From positions 62,001 to 126,000 of the forward strand of contig QJPP01001576.1 in assembly GCA_003996215.1 (NCBI GenBank): DNA of 64,000 nucleotides. The letters run 5' to 3'. Positions 12,391 to 24,054 of this stretch are shown in pieces. Below the pieces are notes generated by a model that worked only from the letters and a program-made list of their open reading frames with translations, made no database searches and had not been told where the DNA came from. Position 1 is the first letter of the stretch. Every line of letters starts with the position of its first letter. This DNA is from Jaltomata sinuosa (taxonomy: Eukaryota > Streptophyta > Magnoliopsida > Solanales > Solanaceae). A program made the position numbers and the translations under genes.

Positions 12391-14711
12391 CTTAGAACAA
12401 GCAGTGATAGAGGAGTATGCATCACGATGGGTAGTAAAAAGAGAGAGTTGTGGGCTGTTAGAACCATGTAAGCTTGACATGTCATTGCAAGGGATAGGTT
12501 GTAAGAAATAAATATGGTATGTACAAACCCCTATATGAGATAGAAATATTGAGGCTTAGGCTTTTAGGCGAGGGAGAGTCTTATGCTATAGAAAGAAGTG
12601 GATATTCATACCAGATTCTAGATTAGTTCTGTTAGGGTAAAATGATCATAGTTCTGTTTAGAGATTGGAGAGAGGTCCACAGACTTAAAAACGTAGCATG
12701 AATCTAAGGGGGAGATGGTGGGATGTAGAATCAGTTAGATTTTAGAGGCTCAGATGGTGATGCTAATGAGTGTTAGAATAAAGTTAGGGGGAGGCAGAGG
12801 TTTATTTCCATCCTAGCATCCAAAGTATACTTCTATCATTATAATACCTTTTGCATGTCTTGTGTATCAGTTTCATGGTCCCAATTTGAATTTATGCACT
12901 CCCTTCATATTCATGCCCTTATTCAGCTCCCAGAATGACAAGTAATTGCTTCAAACAATGATTCTAGTCTTACTCTATGATTCTATAAATCCCAGCTTTA
13001 TGCCCAGAGACTCGTTATTTATGTAAAACCATGTCTCACAGTATGCTTAGTCTTATTTACTCAATTTGATCCTCAAACGTGCCTTAATGGATAATCAAAT
13101 AATGTTATGTCAGTTATGTGCTCAGACCAGATTTCTTGAGATGGTTCGTGCTTGTGATTTCCTTGCCCTAAATCCCTATTGACCTTTGCCTTTAATGATA
13201 GCGAGTGGTGATCTCCACTATTCATGTATTACGTGCCCCGTATGTGGAGTACTCGTGCCTTTTGTGCTTGATTCCCTAAACCTCACTTTGAGTGGCTTGA
13301 TCACGCTATGTGCAAGTCAAGACCAATCAGTAATCCTTTATTCGTAATGCTCAGGCTCCTACTCTTTTCTTTTAAGATTTTGGTTTATGCAGATATAGGT
13401 GTTAGGGGAGGAAGCCTAGTAATAGCCTAGATGGGGATTAGTAGATTTCTTTCCTTTTTGGTGTAGTTGTTCCACCTTGGTTTCTGGGTGTGGAGGAATT
13501 GCGAGGTAAGGATTATTTATGCAAGGTAGTTAGATAAGAAATATTGGTAGGTCTCTATGTAGAGTTCTTGAAGTTGCAGCTCCTAGATATGCGAAGGGAG
13601 AGGGGAGAAGTCTGGGTTAGGGTAAGCTACAAACCCATAAGGTGACCATAGTTATAAGCTTGAATATCGTGATTAAATGCATTAGGATCTTTGCTTTGTA
13701 CGACTAGTGACGCTTTGATTAAGAGCTCAAGGTTAGTTGATCTTTGAGATAATAAGAAATACTATTCTTAGGAAATAACTCCAGATGCAAGAGATTTAGT
13801 TGAGATGGGATTGAACATGGTTAGAGAAGGTAGTTAGACTCAGACCTTAGTATTTATATGTGCGCTGGCAAGATTATAGTTGTTTATGGTAAGTGTGGTA
13901 TTCAGAGGAGTTAGTGTAGTTGGAAGGGTTTTCCTCAGCTGAAAGGTTGTCAATTGTTTTGTTAAGGAGGGAATAGCCTTGTTCTTACTCCCTGCCCAGA
14001 ATGCTCATATCCTATATACAGTAGCTTCATCTTCCAGTATACTAGACTCCTCATACCAAATCAGTTCAGACCTGCTAGTGATCATTCCTAAGGCCAATAG
14101 GCCCTACGCTCAGTTCAGCCCTAGACGGTAAGTGCAGTTACAAGGAAGTGGTTTTCTCGTATAGTTCTTCTCTTATTTTGACATCTTTTTCAGTTAACTG
14201 TGATTTCTAAAGATGTGTTTGTTCTCTATGAGTTCTAGCTAAGTCCTGACTCTTAATCCGAACCAAACATCAAGTTAGATATTCAGTTTCACATCCCATC
14301 AGTTATTCTTATGCTCTCAGTACGCATATATGTCTCATGAATCCAGCTCAGTTTATATTTCAAGTCAGAAATCAGTTACCATCTTAGTACTCCAGTTTTT
14401 AAAACTTAATCAAAGGATCTACTTAGGAAGAAGTAGCAGCCATGATGCCCAACCTGCCTCATCTTTTCCTTCCAATCCATTTTCAGCTTGAAGAAGTAGT
14501 TTCCTCCTTAGGATATCCCTCTGATTCTAGTCCATTAGCCTTTCCTCATGATTCTAGCATGCATTCATGTTTTCGAAGTTAATTCAGCCATGTTTTAAGT
14601 TAAAAACTCAGTTTTCATGCCTATTCTTTAGTTTTCATGTTCTATTGGTTGGTTTGGCTATTTTCTCTCCAGTTTTCTTTACTTAGCCTTCATTCGAGGA
14701 CAAATGATCTC
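12391..14711 (+). other. Non-coding interior of element A in place of pol
   Basis: About 2.3 kb without protease, reverse transcriptase, RNase H or integrase motifs in any frame I could read. Only the last 250 bases (from about 14470) are recognisable: they match D's 3' untranslated region after its pol stop (TCAGCTTGA, TTTCCTCCTTAG, TTTCCTCATGAT; compare 27435-27530). The origin of 12391-14470 is unknown. Confidence 0.6.
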
Positions 14712-14724
14712 AAGGGGGAGATAT
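14712..14724 (+). other. Element A polypurine tract
   Basis: AAGGGGGAGATAT immediately before the TGTAAC start of the 3' LTR. It is identical to the tract of element D at 27670-27682. It would prime second-strand synthesis. Confidence 0.85.
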
Positions 14725-16977
14725 TGTAACACTCCAAAATTTGAATCAGCTTTTAAACTTAGAATCTCTGAAAATTTTGAACATTCCAGGAATTACGAGT
14801 CCAAACCATGAGCCATGGTCAAAAACATGACCTGTGGAATGAACTCGTGGAATGTATTCCACAGGTCCAGTCTCTAATCTGAGAACCACGATTGGGATTT
14901 ATGAATCGTGGATCAAACCACGGACCATAGTTTCCCCTCGTGGAATTATACTTGAGAGTAACTAATTCCTCATGAACCACGAGTGGGTTCTACAGACCAT
15001 AGATTGTTCTACGAATCGTACTTTTCACTCATGGAACATGATCTGCAGCTGAGCAGTTTGGACAGAAACCATGAGAGCCAACTACGGACCGTGATTTAGT
15101 CTACAATCTGTAGACCTCACTCGTGGAACTTGAAGTCGAGTTTTTAAATTAGTTCTTTTATAGCCTTTATTCAGGGGTATTTTTGTAATTGCCCACCCTT
15201 TTAACTCCTAAGTGAGGTCTTTTTAGAAAATTCTAGAAGGGTTTTAACTTCAACTAGCCTAAGTCTTTTCCCTTAAGCTCTCATTCAATCTAAAAGGGGA
15301 AAAAGGGTCTCCATTCTCTCAAGCTCCAAGGTCCAAGCTAGGGATTCATCTTCAAGTCTCCATCTCTGCCATCCTAGACTAATAAATCTTCAATTCAGGT
15401 ATGTGGTATTCAATAAGGGATTCTTTCACCTTTATGTCCAAAACCCCAATCTTCTAAATTGATTTATATGAATTTCTAAATTAGGGTTCTTACCCAATTC
15501 TCATGGGTTCTTCTATTAATTGTTTTCCCATGATTCTTCTATAAATTCTAACACTAAATTGCATGATTTTGCATGGAATTTTATAAGTGACTTCCTATTT
15601 ATGATTTGAAGGCTAACCCTTGTCCCATTTGTAAAATTGTTATGAATTCAGTTTATTAGCATCAATTCATGGTTTCTCATCTTTTACCCACGATCCATAT
15701 GAGATTCTTTAAGTTTTTTCAAAAGCCCATGCATTGAGAATGGTTTCTAGCATGAATTCATCCAGTTGCATGTTTTCAAGCAAAATTGACATGTTTAGAT
15801 AACATGACCCCAAGTATTTATGGAAATTGCATGCATAGTTCTTTAAATTATGAGTTTTAGTAAAAAGTATGTTTTGTACTATGTTCATGCTTTATTTTAA
15901 GGATTTTGAAGTATGAATAGCATGACATTAGATAGTCCCTATGCTTTATAAAAGGATTGGCATCTAGATATGTCTACCTAAGCTATGAACAGGTTCGGCA
16001 TTAGATATATCACAAGTATTATATGAGTTATATGTATGTTTTGGAAGTAGTATTTAGCACCGAGTTGCACAGGGTGAGTATATCCTTAGTCCCAAAACTA
16101 TGTGCCCCCGTAGGTTGATTAGCCCTTTAGTTGGGCATTAGAACTAGTGATCATGCCAACCTATGCCTTTATACCCTGGCAAGGTATATTGGGTCCTTTC
16201 GATAGGGTAGATGTATCAGATTCCATGTAGTTCACATGGTCAATCTCGATTAGAGAATCTCCCACAGAAATAGTTTCAAGCTTTTAAATGTATTTGACTC
16301 TTTACTTTTAGATTTCAGTCTTTCTACTATTACTATGATTCTAAAGGTGTTTTCAGCTTATGATATTGCATTGAGTCATTTCATTACAGATTTTACTATC
16401 ATTGTATGACTTCTGTTTTAGTTATGCTTTAAGCATGTTTTACCACGGAATATGCATGATATCACTTTTAAGCATACTTTCAAGTATATTTTATCATGAT
16501 ATATGTATATCTCTCATACTCAGTATATTCCATAGTACTGACCGCATACTTTTTTGTGTTGCATCCTATCATGATATAGATTCTGTAGTCTATTCTCAGA
16601 CTCATGGCTAGTGGATCAGCAGCACATCCAGTCAGCTTGGTGAGTCCTGCTCATTCGAGGACTTAGAGTTTAGCTTTATTTTAGCATTTAGTTTATTTAT
16701 TAAGTTTTCAGTACTTAGAGTTAGTTGGGGGCCTGTCCCAACAACTCATCAGTAGTAGAGGCTTTCAGACATAGAGTCAGATACTCAGTTGCAGTTAGAT
16801 TATCAATCTTAGACTTATATTTATATAACAGATTCTGTTGCTTATTACTTTAGTTAAGCTTCTTCCCTTACGGTTTGGTTTAGTTATAAAGTCATGCTAA
16901 TTCCAAAGGGTTAGCTTGGGATCACTTGTGGTCTCAGGTCCCGTGTTACATCTAGAAGGTAGGCTCGGAGCGTGACA
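14725..16977 (+). repeat. Element A 3' LTR
   Basis: Runs from TGTAACACTCCAAAATTTG to GGAGCGTGACA (2253 bases). Its first 400 bases carry a cluster of short inverted repeats of the CCACGAGTCGTGG and CCACGGACCGTGG type (14800-15130). It belongs with the LTRs of D, F and especially G. Element B's gag resumes directly at 16978. Confidence 0.88.
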
Positions 16978-17835
16978 AACTATTACGAGAAGCTGCATAA
17001 GCTGGGAATTGTGCAATAACATAGGGTAGAGTTTGTCACTTTTCAGCTTCAGGGTTATGCCAAGCAATGATGGAGAGCTCATGTAATGTGTCGGCCATCA
17101 GCATTGCCTCTAATGACTTAGCCACAGTTTTATGCTCTGTTCTTGGAGAAATATGTGCCTCGCACCTTAAGGGATCCTAAGAAGGACGAGTTTCTGGCTC
17201 TTGACCAGGGTAACATGTCTGTTTCAGCTTATGAGGTTAAATTTCATACCTTGTCACGTTATGCTACTTAGCTTCTGGGTACTGAGGAGGAAAGGATTCA
17301 TCTATATATGAAAGGCCTGAACACTGAGTTACAGGTGTTGTCTCTGTATATGACCTCAGCAGGAAAGAGTTTTAATGAGGTGAATGATTATGTGAAGAAA
17401 CTGGAAGGGGTCAGGCAGGTTGGGCAGGCTAAGGTATTAGCCAAGAAGTTCCGAAATAAAGGTAATTTTAGTGGATCATACTCTAGAGGTAACAACCAGT
17501 AAGTGTATTTTGCTCATCCTGTTCAGTCAGCTTTGACAGGTAGTCATCCGGGAGCTAGTCAACAGTTTTTAGCTCCTAGAGGCCAGGGGGATTCTTATAC
17601 TTTTACTAGCAGGCCTACTCTTGATCGCAGATGCTTTCATTATGGTGATTCGGGTCACTTCAAGAGGGAGTGCCCCCACAAGCAGGCAGGTAATCTGACT
17701 CAGCAGCAGTCTAAGGTTGTGGTTCTAGCAGGTGGAGGTAGCTATACTAGAGGCCATCCACAGGGTGGCCAAGGTAACTTTCAGGGAGGCCGGGGAAATA
17801 AAGGAAATGGTAGCGTCGGCAGGGGAGTAGCATAG
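16978..17835 (+). pseudogene. Element B gag (3' part)
   Basis: Reads as chromovirus gag from just after the capsid start: YYEKLHKLGIVQ, then a stop, FQLQGYAKQ then a stop (a W codon turned to a stop), LEKYVPRTLRDPKKDEF, LDQGNMSVSAYEVKFHTLSR and the spacer KKLEGVRQ. A single zinc knuckle near 17631-17670 reads CFHYGDSGHFKRECPH, where the usual second cysteine is tyrosine. A Gly/Gln-rich tail (GGQGNFQGGRGNKG) follows. Several in-frame stops (17019, near 17069, near 17270 and 17500) disable it. Gag would form the virus-like particle that packages element RNA. The 5' part was displaced by element A. Confidence 0.8.
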
Positions 17836-17841
17836 CCATCC

Positions 17842-19299
17842 AAAGAGGTTGCTTGGATTGATGACCAGGCTCATTGTTATGCATTTCCAAGGAAGTCTAA
17901 GGCCGAGGCATCAGATGTTGTGATCATTGGTAAATTCTAGTTTGTAACGGGATGGCTTCTGTGTTATTTGACCCAGGTTCTACTTATTCATATGTTTTCG
18001 TGAAATTTGCTTTGGGTCTGGATTTGGTTTGTGATATCTTGGATTCCCCTATTCATATTTCTATCTCAGCTGGGGAGTCTGTGGTAGTAACCTATGTATA
18101 TCGTACTTGTCCTATGATTTTTGTGGGTTTTCAGACTTAGATAGATTTGGTTATCCTGGACATACTAGATTTTGATGTTATTTTAGGTATGACCAAACTG
18201 TCTCCATATCATGTGGTGTTGAATTGTAATGCTAAGACTGTGACTCTAGAGATTTTGAGTAAGGATAGGCTCGAGTGGGAAGGTGTGTACAAGCCTAAAC
18301 CAGTGAATATAATATCCTTTGTTCGGGATAAGAAGTTAGTATGAAGGGGTTGTTTGGCCTTCTTGGCTCATTTTCGGGATGTTAGTGTGGAGCCCCCTTC
18401 GATTGAGTTAGTTCCAATGGTTTCTGAGTTTCAGGAGGTATTTTTAATGGATTTGCTCGTCATGCCTCTGGATAGAGACATTGACTTTTGCATATACTTA
18501 GAGCCGGGCACTCACCCAATCTATATTCCCCCTTATCGTATGGATCTGACATAGTTGAGGGAACTTAAGACTCGGCTTCAGGAACTCTTAGAAAAGGGAT
18601 TTATTCATCCCAGTGCTTCACCTTGGGGTGCTCTGGTGTTGCTTGTGAAGAAAAAGGATGGTAGTATGAGGATGTGTATAGACTATAGGAAATTGAACAA
18701 GGTCACCATCCGAAACAAGTATCCTTTACCCCGCATAGATGACCTCTTTGAACAGTTATAGGGTGCATCTGTATTTTTGAAAATTAACTTGAGGTCAGGG
18801 TACCATCAGTTAAAGATTAGGCCTGAGGGCATCCCTAAGATGGTATTCTGGACTCGGTATGGGCATTATAAGTTCCTGGTGATGTCGTTTGGGTTGACTA
18901 ATGCACCGGCGGCATTCATGAGCTTGATAAATAGGGTTTTCAAATCGTACTTGGATTTGTTCGTCATTGTTTTCATAGATGACATTCTGATTTACTCCAA
19001 TAGTAAGGAGGAGCATGTTTAGCATCTTAAAATTATGTTGGATATTTTGAGGCACCAGAAATTATATGTCAAGTTTTCCAAGTGTGAATTTGAGTTGACT
19101 TCAGTTGCCTTTTTAGTGCATATGGTGTCAGAAAAGGGGGTGATGGTGGATCCCTAAAAGATTGAGGCGGTTAAGAGTTGGATTCGACTTAGCTCTGTGA
19201 CTGAGATTAGGAGTTTTGTTGGGCTTGTAGGCTACTATCGTAGGTTTGTCAATGACTTTGCGTCCATCGCTACTCACTTGACAAGATTAAATCAAAAGG
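17842..19299 (+). pseudogene. Element B pol, first part: protease and reverse transcriptase
   Basis: The aspartic protease motif FDPGSTYSYV lies near 17970-18000, followed by the FDVILGM flap-side motif near 18170-18190. Reverse transcriptase follows: PPYRMDLT, LLEKGFIHPSASPWGA, LVKKKDGSMRMCIDYRKLN, YPLPRIDDLFEQL and the FIDDILIYSNS active site (near 18970-19005) with both aspartates kept. The connection region then runs to IRSFVGLVGYYRRFV. Stops at 18138, 18342, 18552, 18759, 19020 and 19156 break it. The reading stops abruptly after LTRLNQK at 19299, where E is inserted, and resumes at 48846 with RNase H. Confidence 0.88.
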
Positions 19300-20376
19300 T
19301 GTAATGACCAGTTCAGTAATTATTAAAAGGCACATCGTTATGGGGGAGCTATTCATGCAAAGAGCGGGTTAGAAAAACTTTCAAGCTGGGGAGTTAGAAA
19401 TTTTAGGCTAGGCTAGTCTCAGACGAATTCGGAGCGAGATAAGGTCTAGGGAAATCTGAGAAAAGATTGGGTAAAATGTCTAAGCTTGAGCTAATTTTTC
19501 CATTAGCTAAGGCGTTAAGGAGTCCGTAGGACTTTTTAGAAGTGAATTTGGGTGGGTAGAACTCCTGATATCAAAGTTGACGTGAAAAGGTTGGTTCAGA
19601 CGTCAGGATTTTGAAGTGTGTTGTAAAATGGGCACTTTTGGGGGACTTTTTGAGGTTCTGTCCCATGTCAACCACTATTGATACTGTACTACAATGACAA
19701 CGCTACAAGGGAGAAATTCCCGTTATAGCAAAAGTCAAGGTGGTCAACTCTGATATAGTGGGTGGCTACCGCTATCACGATACCTCTATAGCTAGATTAG
19801 GCCACTATAGAGGGATGACGGGACCACAAAACCCAAAAATGAGTTTATTAATTTCATTCTCTCGTTTTTAGTTGAAAACAAATGAGGGTTCCTCCAAAAA
19901 CCCTTCTAGGCTGCTCCAAAGCCTTGGAGCCATGAGGAGGAGATATTTCAGCTAAAAGGACATAAAACCATGGATTTTGGGCTTGTCACTCATCAGGAAA
20001 TACCTTCATGAAGCCATAAAATACATTGTGCAGCTGCTTAGCAGTCAGGTAGGCTAGGTTCTTTCATTGAGTAAACTTAGACATGTTTCCATTTCATATT
20101 GTTGTTATAAACTGAAAGGAGAATTCATGTTTAGGCCTTCGGGCACGAAATCTGGAGGATTACTGTGTTTTGACTGGCTAGGAATAGAAAATGATAGGGT
20201 TGGGGAGATGTGTTTCATTATGGATTGTTTATACATGTCAAGTTGAATTCAAGAACTAGGCGGTTGGAAGGTTTGGGGAATCAAAAATGGATGGGTAATT
20301 AAACAACTAGTTATAAGGGGTTTCGGGAATGATTTGATATAAATGAAATGGGGTAATCAAGAATGGTCAAAGTAAC
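19300..20376 (+). repeat. Element E 5' LTR, first part
   Basis: Starts TGTAATGACCAGTTCAG and contains the CCGCTATCACG palindrome-type segment (19660-19830). It is broken by element D at 20377. Its continuation begins at 29816 with the text that in the 3' LTR follows directly (TTAGGTGATGTCCT; compare 44552). Confidence 0.85.
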
Positions 20377-22514
20377 TGTAACACCCCGGAAATCAAACCA
20401 TCTTTCTAAGTTTGAAACTTTGAAAAATTTCATGTTCCCAGGAATTACGGGTTTAAACCACGGACCGTGGTTGGAACCACGAGTTGTGGAATGGAACTAT
20501 GGAATGCCTTCTGCATGTTAGCCTCTGGTCTGAGAACCACGAATTGGTTCTACGGACCGTAGTTCATTCTACGGACCTTAAAGTCAACTCGTGGAACTTG
20601 ATCTGAGGGTTTCCTATTTCCTCAGGAACCACGAGTGACTTCTACGGACCATAGTCTGAACCACAGACCGTAGTGTCCACTCGTGATATTGAATCAGAGA
20701 CCAGCTAAGTCCCCAGGAATTATGACTTGGGTCTACGACCCGTGGTCCATTCTACAGATCTGTCCTGTTGACCCATAGTTTGGTTTCTGCAGCCTATCTT
20801 TTTGGCCAGGAATGACGGGTGGAAACCACGAGCCGTGGTTTGGGGTATGACTCATGGAATCTGTCTGTGGTCCCTAAAAGTTAACTTTTTCCAGCTTTTT
20901 CCTAATTATGTTCCAGGGGTATTTTAGTCATTACCCACCCTTTCAACCCCTAAATGAGGTCATTTTGACTATTTCTAGAAGGGTTTTCACCCTCATTAAC
21001 CCTAGTCCCTCCTCAAATCTTCATTCATCTCCCAAAAAGGAAAATAACTCCTTCAAGCTCCAAGATCAAGTCTCCTTTCTTTTCAATTTCAAGTAGGTTA
21101 GCTTCGATCAAGGTATGTAGGTATTCAACAATGGGTTCCTCTCACCCTTGTGCCCAAAACCCTCAATTTGAATTATGAACTTGTCAAATTAGGGTTTTAA
21201 TCTAAATTGGGGAAAACTTATGAAATCAATTTCTATGCATCAATTCATGATTTCTTATTGCATATCTTTGATTTAATTGATGTTTCTTAGTTGATCTCAA
21301 AAGTCCATATGTAAGTGATGAATTTTAGCATGATTTCATTGAATTGCATGTCTTCATGTAAAATTTGGTATGTTTAGGTAACATGACTTCTATTTTAATG
21401 AAATTGCATGCCCAATTCTTCAAGTTATGATGTTAGAAAAGAAAGTATGTTTGAATTATGGTTTTGCAAAGCTTTAAGATTCATGACTTGTGAATTGCAT
21501 GACATCAGATATGTCCTTATGCTTTTCCAGCAGTTTTGGACATTAGATATGTCCCTATTTTTTATGAAAGGTTTGGCATCCAAATATGTCTACCTAAGTT
21601 ATGAACAGTTTTACATCAGACATGTCGTAAGTATTATGAGCTATATGTATATGTTTTTGGGAGTAGTATTAGCATCGAGTTTGACAGGGTGAGAGTACCC
21701 TTAGTCCCAGAACTAGATGCCCCTGTAGGTTCTAAGTCCCCTCAGTTGGACATCAGATTTAGTGATCACGCCACAGTCATGCCTCTAAACCCTGGCAAGG
21801 TATATTGGGTCCTTTCGATGGGGTGTATACATCGGATTCCATGTAGCTCACATGGTCTATGTCGGTTAGAGAAGCTCTTACAGAAATAGTATTAGGTTTT
21901 AAAATGCATTGACTCTTTGCCTTCAGATTCCAGGACTATTATGATTACTATGATATTTGTATAACTTGCTTTGGCATCGCATTGGGTCTCTTTCATTTCA
22001 GTTTTACACTCATAGCACGATTTCAGTTTTACAAGTTTATTTAGCATGCTTATCTTATACTCCTATTTATCTCACATATTTGGTACATCCTATAGTACTG
22101 ACGCATTTTGTGCTACATCCTTTTATGATGCAGATCCAGGAACCTGCCCTCAGACTCGTGGCTAGACTATGCCAGACTTCCAGCTTATCAGTGGTGAGTC
22201 CTTATTCTTTGAGGACTAGAGTTAGCGAGCCTATCTTTATGTTTTCATTTCAGATTTCTGATTTAGTTGGGGTCTTGTCCCAGCAACTCTTTATGACAGT
22301 TAGAGGCTTTCCAGAGATATACATTATTCGGATCTCCTTTTGGATGTGTATTCCTATTTGACTTGATTATCTATACATTTAATTTTGGATCTTCCTATTA
22401 TGCTTTCGCTTATCTATTGATTTATCTGAGTTATGCTATGACCAAGGGTTAAATTGGGACACTTGTGGTCCCGGGTCCTGTGTTACATCTAGGGGGTAGC
22501 CTCGGGGCATGACA
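20377..22514 (+). repeat. Element D 5' LTR
   Basis: TGTAACACCCCGG to GGGGCATGACA. The hairpin-rich segment (20455-20870) contains ACCACGGACCGTGGTT and many variants. Confidence 0.9.
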
Positions 22515-22518
22515 AACT

Positions 22519-22530
22519 TGGTATCAGAGC
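22519..22530 (+). other. Element D primer-binding site (initiator-Met tRNA)
   Basis: TGGTATCAGAGC four bases after the LTR end. Confidence 0.92.
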
Positions 22531-22723
22531 CTCAGGTTCAAGAGTCCTAGGATGTCTGAATGCCACATCAAGTAGAGTCTCTTTCATATGTGTGAAGTGA
22601 GCTACACTTATGAGGGGTAAGCTATGAGATGTCATAGAAAAACTTCACTTCTTTCATGATCATATCGTGCGATAGAACTTAACTCTAATATCTCTCTAAT
22701 CCTTTCCTTGTGCATTTCAGATT

Positions 22724-23760
22724 ATGACTCGATGTGCTATGCCTCACCGCGCCGCTCGAAATGTTGTTCCTCCCGTTCCGGCCCCCGGGGTCACGAATAA
22801 GGAGTTCAGGAATGCCATCCACATACTAGCCCAGACCATGGCCCCTTAGGCCAACCAGCCAGCTCCTATCCCCGTCCACCCTCAAGGTGGGGTAGCGGCT
22901 CAAGTTCATGACTTTATCCATATGAACCCACCGGAGTTCTGGGGTTCAAAAGTGAATGAGGACCCGCTAAATTTTATTGATAAAGTGAAGAAAATATTTG
23001 ATGTGATGCAAGTGGTTGGTGTTGATTGTGTCGAGTTGGCATCCTATCAACTCAAAGATGTAGCTCATATCTGGTTCACACAATGGAAAAAAGCTAAAGC
23101 TAGGGATGTGGTCCCTATGACTTGGGAGTGTTTCGAGAGGGCTTTCCTTAACCAGTTCTTTCCCTGAGAGTTGAGAAAAGTAAAGGGCGAGGAGTTTGTG
23201 AACTTGAGACAAGGATCCATGACTATTTAGGAGTACAGTTTGAAGTTCACTCAGCTATCTAAGTATGCTCTCTCTATAGTAGCGAACCCCGATGATCAGA
23301 TGAATAAGTTTATCTATGGGGTTTTAGATATGGTGAAGAAGGAGTGTAGGTCTGCTATGCAGTTGAGTGATATGAACATTTCCAGACTCATGACCCATGC
23401 TCACCAGATCGAGAGAGACAAGATTAGTGAGATGGCTAGGGAGAACAAAAGAGTCAGATCTGAGGGTTTAGGATTTAGCCATCAAAAGTCCAGAGACGGG
23501 CATCAATCTTCCTTTCAGAAAAGGTTATCAAGACCTATACATTCTACCGCTAGTGCTACTTCTCAGGCCTCCAGGCCTCATCATAATTAGTCTGGTAGAG
23601 GTGCGGGCTCTTATTCTTAGGGGAGTGGTTCAAGGGGGCCTTCCTACCCCGTTTGTACCAAGTGTGGAAAGATTCATCCTGGTGAGTGTCTAGCCGATAG
23701 AAAGGGTTGTTTTAGATATGGTCAGGTTGGTCCTGGTTGTGATTTCTTCCTTGGGTAGGC
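22724..23760 (+). pseudogene. Element D gag
   Basis: The ATG at 22724 opens MTRCAMPHRAARNVVPPVP, which matches the gag starts of F. The capsid core has FWGSKVNEDPLNFIDKVKK, ASYQLKDVAHIWFTQWK and WECFERAFLNQFFP. A stop follows in place of arginine. In the same frame come FVNLRQGSM, EYSLKFTQLSKYA and the late MTHAHQIERDK. The zinc-knuckle region is CTKCGKIHPGECLADRKGCF, then YGQVGPGC, with a lost cysteine and histidine. In-frame stops at 22848, 23166, 23228 and 23588 correspond to CAG or CGA codons in relatives. Gag would form the particle; this copy cannot. Confidence 0.88.
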
Positions 23761-24054
23761 CATCCGTGAGTGATAGAACACAGGGAAAGAAAGTTGTATA
23801 AGGACGAGGCGGACTCTTCCCAGATGTTTGCCTTTCTAAGTCAAGTAATGGTGACCCACCAAAGACAGGATTTGAGATTTCCTTTCAGCTAAGAAGGTAC
23901 AGGGTGGTAGTAGGACTCAGTCTACCTTAGCAGCTTTAAGAGGTCAGCCAGTCCAACAGGGCACTGCTTCTAGTTTTGGTAGTCAGCACCAGAACCGTCT
24001 TTATGCCATATCCTCTCGTCAAGACTAGAGAGTTCCCCAGATATTATTACTGGT

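Larger units (their letters stand above)
1..16977 (+). mobile_element. Element A: gag-only Ty3/gypsy element, interrupted by C
   Basis: Contains the 3' 603 bases of its 5' LTR (1-603), primer site at 608, leader split by element C, a shortened gag (11788-12390), about 2.3 kb with no pol, a polypurine tract at 14712-14724 and a full 3' LTR (14725-16977). Positions 1-603 match 16377-16977 closely. The leader on either side of C rejoins as in element D (compare 22600-22720). It is inserted in B's gag. Its left border and target duplication are outside the window. It is non-autonomous and would have needed pol from a relative such as D or F. Confidence 0.85.
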
